Part shown: piece after piece, positions 23,000-42,454 of the stretch
Numbering within the stretch: the stretch's first letter is position 1
Layout: each line of letters opens with the position of its first letter
DNA from: Denticeps clupeoides
Taxonomy: Eukaryota > Chordata > Actinopteri > Clupeiformes > Denticipitidae
Direction of reading: 5' to 3'
NCBI RefSeq assembly: GCF_900700375.1
Contig: NC_041713.1
Span: 18,379,464 to 18,443,463 of the forward strand
Length of the DNA stretch: 64,000 bases
Translations under genes and position numbers: made by a program
Notes under the pieces: generated by a model
Seen by the model: the letters and a program-made list of their open reading frames with translations, nothing else
What the model was told of the DNA's origin: nothing
The model's database searches: none

Positions 23000-24350
23000 T
23001 CTTTGTTGTTACTCCTCGTTCCACGTAGGTCTGGCCAGTGATGCACTACACCAGTTTTAAGTTTACAAAGCAGACAAAAAAGATCATAATAATTCTTTAG
23101 TTTAATTTTCTTACATTTCTTTAAAGAACCATTTGTATATCAGACTTGGAATAATCTTCAGAATAATCATGAAGTACATTTCAATATAATTTTGAAGCAG
23201 TTTATTTCACACAATGAATTAATTAATTAATTTCTACTTTAACCTTTTTTTTTTTACAACACTTTAGCTCTTCTGGCCTAAACTGCAGTTCTTATACATT
23301 TAACCCTTAGATGCACAACCAAAACTTTGTCCTCCTTTTGCTTATTTCATATTTTTCATATTTCATATTATTTTTCATATTTTAAATTATTATTTCATAT
23401 TTTAGATGTGGCTCAAGATTCATTTAGAAAACACTCAATGTCAATATCAGCAAATGAGCTGAGCCAGCTAAAAGTCTGGTGTCATGTCGTTCACCAACTG
23501 AAGCCACACTTTACTGTTTTGTGTGTGTGTGTGTACTGTTGTGTAAAAGAGAATGTGTTATTTCGCAGGCATATAAAAATCTATTTTTCATAGATAACAC
23601 TACTGGCAACCTTCTGATTATGGGGCGCTTCCTTAACCACTAGGCCACCACTGCCCCACATGTTAGAAATTTACACCCCACATGCAAAAGCTGTTCTAAA
23701 AAGACGATTGTGACTACTTTTGTGGGATTTTTCTGTTTTTGCTCTCCTGTAAAGTTGGCAGAATGTTGCTTATTTCCATATATTTTCAGAATATGTCATT
23801 CAAAGAACATGTTCTCTTAAGTAAAATGTACTCTGCTTTTTAAGGCCCTGACTGCATTTCTGAGCAAGTTCAGTCACTCACATGTTAAGGGTCATTGTGA
23901 CACTCCCTGCTCGTACCTGGGTACATCTGCTCCCCTCCTAATGTTTTGGCTCACCCCTGGCTGGCATGATGGTTTATCAGGGTGATCACACACATTCTGT
24001 CAGAGATTTGAGGGAAATAGAATGTGTAGATACGCCCGAAAGAGCAGATCTGACAGCGTGTAAGACAAGTCGACCTTTTGAACCTGATTAAACCGTACTG
24101 ACAGTATAAAAATGGATTGTAAAATAAAAATGGAGCGTTGACGTCCAAAATGAATTAAAATAAGAAATGGGAATAATAGTCTCTGTTTTGACCTACCAAA
24201 AGCTCCTTTCACAGAACTAATTCATATGCATATATATTTATTGCATCTCACTTCTGACACAGCTTTCCAAAACGCATTTGGAGCGCATTGGATGTTTGAG
24301 CTGAAGTTGGAATTGGGTTCGATGTTTACTGCAAACACAAAGAAGGCTCG
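23000..24350. other. beta3/alpha3 intergenic spacer
   Basis: AT-rich; contains a SINE family B piece at 23604-23659 and a short GT run near 23521-23534. No gene seen. Confidence 0.6.
23604..23659 (-). mobile_element. SINE family B fragment
   Basis: Matches the tRNA-like end (CTTCCTTAACCACTAGGCCA core) of the longer copies at 55.3 and 55.96 kb. Confidence 0.6.
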
Positions 24351-24393
24351 AAACGGAATTGCATGGATGCATGAATAACTTTATTGATGGCGG

Positions 24394-24964
24394 TTAGCGG
24401 TAAGCCTCTGAAAGAGCCAGGGCCACGCACTGCAGAAACTTGTCCACGGACACCTGCACCTCCGGAGAGAAATCCTCGGGAAAGTACATGGCGATGGAGA
24501 TCATGATGTTGTGGGACAGGATCTGGGGAAAGACGCCAAAGACGTGTTTAAAAAAAAAAAAACATCGTCGTCATCCATCATGGTTTCACCTTGAAATTAG
24601 CGGGATCCACGCGGAGATTGAAGGCGTGGAGCTCGCTGAGGCCGTCCATGTAGCCGACCATGTCGTCGATGTTCTCGATGGCTTCTCCGATGGCCCTCAT
24701 GATGGTTCCTCCGTGGTTCTTCACGGAGGACGAAGAGGGGCTCAGGTCGGCCCAGTGGGAGAAGTAGGTCTTGGTTTGGGGGTAGACCACCAACATTCTG
24801 CGCGAACGAAATTAAAATGTTCGATTTAAAAGCGCTTCAGCCGGCGAGGCCGAGATGAGCGGCGGGTACCTGGAAAGGGCTTCACTGCCGATCTCGTCAG
24901 CCATGGCGCCGACCTTCATCCACAGGCCCTGGACGACGGCTTTATCTAACGCCGAGAGACTCAT
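24394..24964 (-). CDS. alpha-type globin (alpha3)
   Basis: Alpha chain of haemoglobin. Exons 24964-24870, 24797-24590 and 24522-24394 (95, 208, 129 nt) give 143 codons plus TAA, with GT-AG introns. It starts '[19 protein letters not shown]', keeps '[15 protein letters not shown]', the distal His in 'KNHGGTI' and the proximal His in 'LSELHAF', and ends 'LALSEAYR' (Ala where the others have Lys). It is the most diverged of the three alpha chains here, notably in the serine-rich '[14 protein letters not shown]' and '[13 protein letters not shown]' segments. A poly(A) signal lies only about 10 bp from the stop (near 24380). It is head-to-head with beta4, 1.3 kb away. An embryonic role is possible but unproven. 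Confidence 0.95.
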
Positions 24965-24999
24965 CTTCTAAATTTTACCCCCCCGCGAGGGTCGCTCCT

Positions 25000-25050
25000 G
25001 TCTGGTTTTTATTGAGGGAATAAACAGCCACACCCTGTTTGATATCAAAC
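25000..25050 (-). promoter_or_regulatory. alpha3 promoter
   Basis: A CAATAAAAACC box on the minus strand (about 25004-25014) could serve as TATA, 40 bp before the ATG. CCACACCC at 25028-25035 is a KLF-type site, with GATATC at 25041-25046. Confidence 0.5.
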
Positions 25051-25059
25051 CTCAACTCC

Positions 25060-25820
25060 ACCTCGGGCTGGGCCAATTCCAGGAAACGCATCGAGCCACG
25101 GAATTAGTACAAAAACGAACGAATAAACTTTGTTTCGGTACGGCAAATAAATAAATAAATAAATAAATAAATAAATAGATAGATATGGTCCCGTTGTTTT
25201 TTTTTTTTAGCATTTTACCATCAGGCTTTGAGATAAAAACTGCGCCTTATATAAGCGTCCTCTTCAGTGGGTGTAACCACCCGCAAATGAAGATAATGGG
25301 TTTCGTATTATTAATAATGCCCACCTCACATGTCCCCACATGCACATGTCGAGTTAGGTCTCTGTGGGTCGGATCTCATGTATTTTATAAATCGTAACTT
25401 CATGTGAAGATTTTTTTGTAGCTGCCAGGTTACCCATTCTAAAACAAATTGCATACAAAAAACGAAAATGTTAGATGAGTATGAAGAAGAATGTTTCAGT
25501 GGACGTCGTCCAGTAGATCCACTAAAACCAGCTACTCATCCTTCTTCCACGTCGTTAGCCGGTACGCACCAAAATCCCAGCACTGCAGTAGGGACGCTAA
25601 TCTCCAGACCCGTACCGAGAATAAAAAAACACCGCGAAATACAATATTTTGAGTATTTCAAACATTTACTCCCCATAACAATCTGTCCGATTAAAATTGT
25701 ACAGCACGTGATCATCGATTTAACTGCATACTGTCTGCACAGCTTCACCGTAAATTATAAAAAAAAAACTACTTGTAGCACGTGTGACGTTTTTCCCGAC
25801 GCAGGTGAAGGTGAAGAAAC
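25060..25820. other. alpha3/beta4 intergenic spacer
   Basis: Contains an AAAT microsatellite (about 25145-25176). No gene seen. Confidence 0.5.
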
Positions 25821-25821
25821 G

Positions 25822-26240
25822 TCCAATCAGGGGCGGGGGGCGGGGCGAGTAATAAAGGCCGGACGACGCGGGGGGCGGGGCGAGTAGTAAAGGCGGGGCG
25901 AGTAGTAAAGGCCGGACGCCGCGGGGGGCGGGGCGAGTAGTAAAGGCCGGACGACGCGGGGGGCGGGGCGAGTAGTAAAGGCCGGACGCTGCGGGGGGCG
26001 GGGCGAGTAGTAAAGGCCGGACGCCGCGGGGGGCGGGGCGAGTAGTAAAGGCCGGACGCCGCGGGGGGCGGGGCGAGTAGTAAAGGCCGGACGCCGCGGG
26101 GGGCGGGGCGAGTAGTAAAGGCCGGACGCCGCGGGGGGCGGGGCGAGTAGTAAAGGCCGGGCGACGCGGGGGGCGGGGCGAGTAGTAAAGGCCGGACGAC
26201 GCGGGGTCGTCGACTGGCGACCTGCGGCGGCGGCGTCGTC
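25822..26240 (+). promoter_or_regulatory. beta4 promoter with tandemly repeated core
   Basis: A CCAAT at 25822-25826 is followed by 11 copies of a unit containing a GC box (GGGGCGGGG) and a TA-rich box (TAATAAAGG in the first copy, TAGTAAAGG in the others). The last copy ends near 26206, leaving about 35 bp to the ATG. If the last TA box works as TATA, the 5' UTR would be about 30 nt. No other TATA candidate is present in this stretch. Confidence 0.55.
25833..26206 (+). repeat. 35-bp minisatellite, 11 copies
   Basis: The CGAGTARTAAAGG core starts at 25846, 25881, 25899, 25934, 25969, 26004, 26039, 26074, 26109, 26144 and 26179. All steps are 35 bp except one of 18 bp (25881 to 25899), a shortened unit. 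Units are nearly identical, so the array is young or homogenised. Confidence 0.95.
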
Positions 26241-27988
26241 ATGGTGGAGTGGTCCGACAACGAGCGCGCCATCATCGCTGACGTGTGGAGCAAAATCGAC
26301 GTCGGCGAGATCGGACCGCAGACGCTGGCGAGGTATTTGTCTAAAAACAAAATAATAATGAAAAACCGTGACCGTGTATTTCGGTCATTTGCAAGGCTTA
26401 TGAAATATTACAAAGACTATTAATAGTGCATTATTATTCCAATTAAAACAACTTTATTTATCACCGAGGATCAAAGGCCTTGGCTGCTGTCCACGCTTTC
26501 TTTGAATATTTCCGCTGCAGGGTGCTGATCGTCTACCCCTGGACCCGGCGATATTTTGGCGCCTTCGGCGAACTGTCGAGCGTCGCCGTCGTGCTGGCCA
26601 ACCGCAAGGTCGCCACCCACGGCAGGGTGGTGCTGAACGCGCTGGACGTGGCGGTGAGGGACCTGGACAACATCAAAAGCGCCTACTCCCACCTGAGCTC
26701 GCTGCACCGCTACCAGCTCCACGTGGACCCCGCCAACTTCCGGGTGCGTCCTGCGCCAAGCCGCTCATCAGTGTAGTGCATGGAGAATGTATACACACAC
26801 ACACACACACCAATAAATTGCATGTATATACAGATATTTTGAATACTCTCATCCACAGTTTTCTCAGACTATTTATTGTATAGTGAACTTCTTATATTAG
26901 ATAGTTGGCATATTCTCTATGATATATATGTTTTGCTGCTCTTGAACTGTCATTTTCTGTCATGAGCAACTTGTGGGACTAATGAATACATAAATAAACG
27001 CAGAATATATAGTTCCCCCCTGTTAAAACTGACATACAGGAACTCTGCCCCCCAGCACTAATAATACTACATCAGCAAGGTGTAATTATGTACCTGAGTT
27101 CCTGTATGCCAGTTTTAACCAGGAAATAATGTTCCCCCATATTATTTAGGCTAAGAATTATGGCAGATGTCTGAAAATCGCCAAGGTAAATAATTACATG
27201 ATGTAATATTGGTGGAGGGGCGGTTATATCCTGGGACCTTGGCAAAAATCTGACATGTAGGGTGACTACATGTCAGATAAGATAAGATTATCATTTATTA
27301 GTTGCACAAGTTCTCATGGCAGAAAATGACAGAACAAGAGCAGCAAAACATAAATATCATAGAGAATAGGCCAACTATGCAATAAAAGAAGTTCACTATA
27401 CAATAAATAGTCTGAGAAAACAGTGGATGAGAGTATTCAAAATATCTTTAAATACATACATTATATTGGTGTGTGTATACATTCTCCATGCACTAAACTA
27501 GATGTAACATGTCTGGAAATCACTCTAGAACATAATTACATGTGAATACAGGAAACAGTCACTCATAATATACTTCTACAAGTAGACTACCACATATCTA
27601 CTCCGGCGACTTTATATCCTGTCCGGCAACTTCTTCAATCATTTCGAATAGTATCTGTAAAAATTTAAAGATGCTTCAAATAAAGACATTTAAAAAGGCA
27701 GAGAAAATGTCTAAATAAAGAGAAGCCCCCTAACATTGCAGTAGCATGTGACTTCATGATTTGAAATCAGCTCGCGCCAGGGGGAACATAGGGGGACCTG
27801 AATTTCCCGAAACACGTGCCTTCTGCCCTCCGTCATGTCTCACACACTTCTCCCCGCAGCTCCTGGCCGACTGTCTCACCATCGTCATCGCCACCAAATT
27901 CGGCGCCGCCTTCTCCTCCGATGTGCAGTCGACCTGGCACAAGTTCATGGCAGTTGTGATTGCGGCGCTGGGAAGTCGCTACTTCTGA
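26241..27988 (+). CDS. beta-type globin (beta4), divergent
   Basis: Beta chain of haemoglobin. Exons 26241-26332, 26521-26743 and 27860-27988 (92, 223, 129 nt) give 147 codons plus TGA. Distal His63, proximal His92, Lys82 and Tyr145 are kept. It is unusual at several sites: Arg for Gln39 ('YPWTRRYFG'), Arg-Tyr-Gln for Ser93-Glu94-Lys95 ('LHRYQLHVDP'), Arg at 144 where the other three have Gln, and Phe instead of His146 at the C-terminus ('GSRYF'). Splice sites are GT-AG. Intron 2 is 1,116 bp against under 100 bp in the other beta genes because a foldback element sits in it. It is the globin gene nearest to nprl3 and is probably an early-stage chain, though that is inference. Confidence 0.93.
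26774..27495. mobile_element. foldback (long inverted repeat) element in beta4 intron 2
   Basis: The left arm (about 26774-26990) and right arm (about 27280-27495) are inverted copies some 215 bp long at roughly 90% identity, both ending in TAGTGCATGGAGAATG. A second, smaller inverted repeat lies in the centre (27021-27045 against 27096-27120). There is no transposase. A short CA run sits near the left end. It is a MITE-like or foldback DNA element; superfamily not determined. Confidence 0.8.
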
Positions 27989-28985
27989 ATATCTCCTGGC
28001 TTCTCAGACAATCTCAGCTGTGACCTGACCTGACTGATGTTCTCATGTAACTATTACAACTAGGTCATAAATCATTCATAATTAAGATAATAAATAATAC
28101 AATAAGACAAAAACAAAGCGTTATAATACTATTATATGTAATAAGATAGCAATAAGGAATGGGGGAGAGTTATATTACTCATATCCAATAATAAAAACTC
28201 ACTAAAAAAAGCCTTTATACTTTATACTCTTAACCTTAAGACTTTTAGTTAGATATTTTGTGCAGTCTTTGGGCTCCAGAAAATAGATCTATGAGAAAAA
28301 CAGTAAAGAATGCTTTATAATCTTTCCAATACAATGGTTTGCTGTAAAAGAAATAAAGAAACAATAATAATTCATATTATTATACACTAGAAAAACAATG
28401 AAAACGTGTGAAAATATACATAGATGCATACATAATGCATACAGAAATCCATAGAATATACTGATTCGTAAATTGGTGCCTGTGGTACACGTTCTACTTA
28501 TTACACATTCTTATTACACAACTGGAGACTCTGCGATTATTGTTAATATTCCCTGCGGCGTTGTGTTTAAATGCATTGTGGTTATTATTCATAATATCCT
28601 TGACCATAGTACATATCCTTATTTGTGTTGTACTGCATTGCATAGTAAATCAATTCTATAAATAAAATGGCCACTTGTGTAATTATTAAACCGTTCATTT
28701 CTGTTTTTTATTTTTATTTTTTTAATGGTGGTCCTAATAGCAGTATTTTCAGTGGAGATTTGAGAAGCAATTAACTACTACATAATCAATCTGAAAATAT
28801 AAATGAAACTTGTGGTCGGAGCATCATTCAATCAGATTTAAATCACATATATTCAGTTATTTGTTGTAAAATGAATGTGGGTAAAACAAATACTTATTTT
28901 GAGCAATGCGTCATATGAAATGGCAGCTATCCGAACAAAATCAGTGCAGATCACACATACAGCTTGTACGTAGGAGTAATCGAAA
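27989..28985. other. beta4/nprl3 intergenic spacer
   Basis: AT-rich, no gene. A segment of about 85 bp at 28248-28330 is a diverged copy of 30157-30240 in nprl3 intron 2. Confidence 0.5.
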
Positions 28986-28989
28986 TGAA

Positions 28990-29443
28990 CAGTGTTTCGT
29001 TTGACTGGCCGCTGCCTTTATTAAAGCGGAACCTAAAAGCGGGGATCCGTCATTTCCGGGGATCTCTTTTACTGTGACACAAAACACAGTCCTGAAAGTT
29101 GAGAACGTTTTAGGCTGCGAAAGCGCAGAAGATATTATACCCTTTTTGTGGATAAATTTTTTTTGGAGAAAAAAAGGTCGGAAAAGGCGGCTGTGCTGTT
29201 GTTTTCTCTCATCTGCGCCGTCGCTGTAAATATCGCGTAATAGGCCGGTTCTCTGTTAGCTTGTTGCTCCGCAGTCTGGGTGACGGTACAGCGACCGTCC
29301 ACGTGACTTTAGAATTACAATTCGGTTTCTTATTAAGTAGGCTGACGCGGTTTTTTAACACGCTTTATCCGGGGAATCGGGTCGGGGAGAGAAAGATGTA
29401 CCGGCCAGCTCGACGCACGACGTAGACCGCGGCGTCTCCAGCG
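28990..29443 (+). promoter_or_regulatory. nprl3 promoter and 5' UTR region
   Basis: The region just before the nprl3 start rises in CpG content and contains CATTTCCGG (ETS-type) near 29051 and other GC-rich stretches, with no TATA. This fits a housekeeping promoter. The transcription start is not determined. Confidence 0.45.
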
Positions 29444-38445
<9,002 letters not shown>

Positions 38446-38599
38446 AGGGTTGATGGACGTCGTGTTCCTGCTCCCAGGATGCCTTCTGAACCAACTTACA
38501 ACGTTGGCCCTTTACTGCTGACAGCATGGTTAATGTGATGTACAAAACTTTTATAGTAAAAGAAAAAAAAAGTGTATTTTCCACAATAAATCTTAAATT

Positions 38600-39570
38600 C
38601 ATTAATAAATTATTCAAGGACGTTAGCTGCTTTCTGCACGTTTGCAGGCCATAAATTGGTCTATTTGAAAATAACAGAGACCTGGCGGCGTCCCAGTCCT
38701 CACTGTCATGGATCATTCTTTCAAACCAGCAGGACCAAAGAGCCTGAAGGAGCTGTAACGATCTTCACGGCTGCAGCAGCTTCCCTCAGGACCAGAGCTG
38801 GCGCGCGAGTGAGCAAGGGGTGGCGGTCGGGGTCCGGAGCCGAGAGTGTGGGATGGGAACGTTAAATAATATAGCACCCTTGAGGGTCTCATTTCCGCCA
38901 TGGCGCAAGGCACGCTTCATTATTCGCAGCGCATTCCTGCTGTGAGGCCGTCCACGAATCTCAGTTCACTATAAATAAGATACATAAATTAAAAACTAGA
39001 AAAAGTTTTTTTTTTTTTGGCTGGCCACAAGAACCAAGCGATGGTGGACGTTTATTTATTTATTTATTACAGTCCGTCTCCCATCAGCGCATCGATCTAC
39101 TAGACGGTGATAACATTACTGTAATGCCGTAATCCTGCGTTACCGAGATGCGGGGCATGCATGGATGATGAGGACCTTCAAATCGCAGCAAAGGTGCAGG
39201 ATGAGGCGGAGAGAGAGAGAGCAATACCGAATGTCTCTCGGTCAAAGATGCTGAGAATGTTGTTGTTAGAGGCACAAAAAATAAAAATGTGGCTGACACC
39301 AGCAATTTGACTTTTTTTTTTTTTAAAAGTCAATAGATTCATATTGACGGCAAAAAAATCGATTTGTTCCAAAAACGGAAATGCATTGAAAAGGGGATCG
39401 TGGAGCGCTGTGCTGCACAACAAAAATCTTACTACTTGGCATAATTTGACTCTTTCTTCCGCAAACCTGGGCACCCGGAATGAAGTGTATGTGAGGGCTG
39501 TAAATTTTGGAGAGGAGCATGTCTGTGGTATAAAGGCTCATGTGATTCATAACCCCCCCCCCCAAAAAAA
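38600..39570. other. nprl3/mpg tail-to-tail spacer
   Basis: No gene seen. TTTATT repeats at about 39050-39068 offer minus-strand AATAAA signals for mpg. Confidence 0.5.
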
Positions 39571-39573
39571 TAT

Positions 39574-41015
39574 TCAAGTGTTGTCACCAGACCTTGTAGA
39601 ACCCTCATTTAAAGGAGTCTCTCGCTCAGCCTTCCTGTCCACCACACTTACACAGGGGTGCCCGTGTAAGTAGAACCGCAGGGGCTTGGCCGCCCACTCG
39701 CCGTGGGCCTGGATTCCGACACGCGCGGCGGCAACCACCCCCCCACCCGGCGCGGACTCCCCTCGGGCGTCCCGCTCCAGCCACACGTCGGCGTCGCCCG
39801 CCAGGTCCCTGCGGTCGAACGTGCGGGGGATGTCCAGGGCTTGGCACAGCTTCGAGGGGCCGTTGCAGAGCTCCTCCTCTTTCAGCGGCCGGGACCCTCC
39901 CCTCCGCCTGGCGCTTCTCAGCTCCCTCATGACCGCCTGGCCCTGCAGGGGCTCCAGGGAGCGGAGCAGCACGGCCGCTCCCTCGCCTGCAAATTACAAC
40001 ACTTCCTTCCAGATCGGGCGGGCCAGCGTAGTGACATTTAAAGTGACCTTTCATCGAAATACCACAAAAACGGGCTGTACTCGAAGCCTCGGAGAAAAAC
40101 AAACAGCCTCACCCTGGCTGGAGACGTTCATGCAGAGGTAGATGCCATAAATGGAGTAGACGTAGATGGTGCCTGGCCGCATGAACATGGCGGCGTTCCT
40201 CTCCGTGCGCTTCCCGCCTGCAGAGTGCGAGGCCCGGTCTTCTCCGCCCAGGTAGGCCTCCGTCTCCACCACCCTCCCCCTCAGCAGCGTTCCATCCGCG
40301 CGACGCCTCGCCAGCACCTAACAAGCACCGGATCCACAACAGAGACGTGCCACTCCCGCCACTTTAATATGGCAACGGGTCACAGACCACAGAGTCACAT
40401 GTTCAAACCCCGCTTACTACCATTATGTCCCATTATGACATTTAACCCTGAGTTACTCCAGGGGGGACTGTCCCTGTAAATGCTGATTGTACGTCTGATA
40501 AATTACGTAAATGTAAAGCATTAATTCTTCAATGCTTCTGCTCAGTAGAGTACAGCTTCCATAAAATGGTTGGGGTAGCACAACCAAGTACACTACATTT
40601 ACATTTACGGCATTTATCAGACGCTCTTATCCAGAGCGACTTACAATCAGTAGTTACAGGGACAGTCTCCCTGGAAAGTGTTGTCTTTTTTAGGGTTAAA
40701 TGTCTTGCTCAGGGACACAATGGTAGTAAGTGGGATTTGAACCTGTGACTCTGTAGTCTTCTGGTTCATAGGCAAGTGTGTTACCCACTAGGCTACTACC
40801 ATCCCATACACTATTCTTCAGCACCGGATCAGCGTTCGAACCAGAGCGATGCTGAACCGGCGTGGTGTAATGGCGCGCTGCCTCCAGCAGGTGGCGCTCC
40901 GGCTTTATAAAATTTCCCCCAGAACGCAGCGCGGGGTTCTTCTCGTAATGGTGCAACGCAAGAAACGACGGGGGAGGGCGAGACGAACCACACAAAAACG
41001 TGGGCGATTTCTTAG

Positions 41016-41055
<40 letters not shown>

Positions 41056-41599
41056 GCCACATGTTATTTCCCTGGGTAACTACTGAGCGCAGCCAGTCTT
41101 CCTGGAGCCCACCTTAACACCACCCGTCAAGATAATTGGCCCCGTTCATGTTCTTTGTGCTTTACAAACCCGAACATCTGCCTTTTTATGGGTTATAGCG
41201 GATTATGAAGGATATCAAAGTTTTTTTTTTGATGGTTAACGTTGTTTCCTGTTGATGCATTGTGCCCTGATAAAGAATGAGCTCAGGATTTAGCAACTTC
41301 CTGCCTCTAATCGAATTACAGCCGCTATCGTGGGCAATGGCGTGGGTAAGGGACCTGGTGGGACGAACTGTGGCCATCGACCTTGTCCTGCACGCTGCCT
41401 GCGCCACATCCGCGTGGGTCCCGCACCATCCGCCCTCCCCGCTCACCTTGCCGAGGAAGGCTTTGGCCAAAGCCACGCACGGCTGGTCGAAGAAATCCCG
41501 ACCCAGCCGGAGTCCGTCGTCCTCTGGGGTGGTGAAGTAGCGGCTGGCGCAGTCGTCGCTGGTTAAAGGCAGAGCTGCTCTTCTTTTTCTCGCCGCCAT
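39574..41599 (-). CDS. mpg: N-methylpurine DNA glycosylase (alkyladenine glycosylase)
   Basis: MPG starts base-excision repair in the nucleus by removing 3-methyladenine, hypoxanthine and ethenoadenine. Exons 41599-41447, 40317-40113 and 39986-39574 (153, 205, 413 nt) total 771 nt, 256 residues plus TGA, with GT-AG introns in consistent phase. Active-site residues match the human enzyme: Glu71 and Tyr73 in 'VVETEAYLGG' (human Glu125, Tyr127), His82 (His136), Tyr105 in 'GTIYVYSIYGIY' (Tyr159) and Asn115 (Asn169). C-terminal landmarks are 'ELCNGPSKLCQAL', 'VVAAARVGIQAHGEWAAKPL' and 'CVSVVDRKAE'. The start at 41599 ('MAARKRRAALPL') is chosen because the frame upstream is a triplet repeat; a longer open frame exists to 41755. 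It is tail-to-tail with nprl3, as in other vertebrates. Confidence 0.95.
40350..40518 (+). mobile_element. SINE family A copy, mpg intron 1
   Basis: Family A body with box B-like GTTCAAACCCC near 40401 and the CAGGGGGGACTGTCCCTGTA core. It is diverged and shortened near its 3' end. Confidence 0.7.
40593..40806 (-). mobile_element. SINE family A copy, mpg intron 1, inverted
   Basis: Nearly complete copy on the minus strand: TTTACATTTACGG tail at left, GAGCGACTTACAATCAGTAG in the body, and the tRNA-like head (CACTAGGCTACTACC) at right. With the copy at 40350 it forms an inverted pair about 75 bp apart. Confidence 0.85.
40884..40897 (+). promoter_or_regulatory. CTCF-like motif in mpg intron 1
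   Basis: CCAGCAGGTGGCGC is a full match to the CTCF core consensus in forward orientation. It is outside the adjacent SINE. Confidence 0.45.
41013..41050 (+). repeat. GT microsatellite, mpg intron 1
   Basis: An uninterrupted TG run of about 17 units. Confidence 0.9.
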
Positions 41600-41603
41600 C
41601 GTG

Positions 41604-41646
41604 GCTATGATGATGACGATGATGATGATGAGGAGGAGGAGGAGGA
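41604..41646 (+). repeat. GATGAT/GAGGAG triplet repeat next to the mpg start
   Basis: A GAT-rich run passes into a GAG-rich run immediately 5' of the mpg ATG, probably in its 5' UTR. Read on the minus strand in the mpg frame it gives Leu and Ile runs. Confidence 0.8.
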
Positions 41647-42178
41647 CAGGGTCTCTGTTAATCGTTTTTTTATTCGAAAATGTATTTTTCCGAGGCCATG
41701 TGCTTGCAGCAGAAATGAATAACCATTTGCAGGCGAGTGACGGGACTCTTTGCAAGAATGGACCTTTACATTTGAATAATTACGCAGGGATTTTAACCAT
41801 GGCCATACGCTCAAACGCCAACGCGCGGGTTCACGGCGACAAGCCCATCCGTGCAAAGCAACCACGGTGCACAGCATTAGCTGACCTGCGCGCAAAGCGC
41901 ACCGGGATGCGTCTTAAAGGGGCCGCCGTCGCCTGGTCGGTGCTGATGCATTCTGGGAGTCTGCGCGCCTGTCTTGAGCGGACAAAGTTCACTCATATCA
42001 CAGTACATCACCATAACAGCATATTCTGTGAATAAAGAACAGGCCCTTAAAAAAATCTCCAAACTGGCACATAACTTAACAAGACTTAGATTCTGTTTCA
42101 TATTCATGTAAGTAATTATTTATTGTTAGATAATTAACAATAACGTTAATAAGCAAACAATAGACGATGTCATAGGTA

Positions 42179-42454
42179 CAGTACAGGCCAAATGTTTGGA
42201 CACACCTTCTCATTCAGTGTGTTTTCTTTATTTTCATGATCATTTACGTTGGTAGATTCTCACTGAAGGCATCAAAACTATGAATGAACACATGTGTGGA
42301 GTTAATAACATGTTTTATATTCTAGTTTCTTTGCTCTGATTACTGCTTTGCACACTCTTGGCATTCTCTCGATGAGCTTCAAGGGGTCGTCACCTGAAAT
42401 GCTTCTCCAACAGTCTTGAAGGAGTTCCCAGAGGTGTTTAGCACTTGTTGACCC
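42179..42454 (-). mobile_element. Tc1-like transposon end fragment
   Basis: Starts at a TA with CAGTACAGGCC, the same terminal inverted repeat as at 61254, then runs on into the transposase C-terminal coding end on the minus strand ('SLKLIERMPRVCKAVIRAKK'-type). The other end is lost at about 42454. Confidence 0.7.

Noticed and set aside
23300-23420. CRISPR-like or other regular array in the TTTCATATT-rich stretch
   Set aside because: It is a simple AT-rich degenerate repeat without spacers, in a vertebrate genome.
25769-26350. Long minus-strand open frame with a proline/arginine repeat protein
   Set aside because: It is the antisense of the 35-bp promoter minisatellite and runs into beta4 exon 1; the repeat period plus frame chance explains it.
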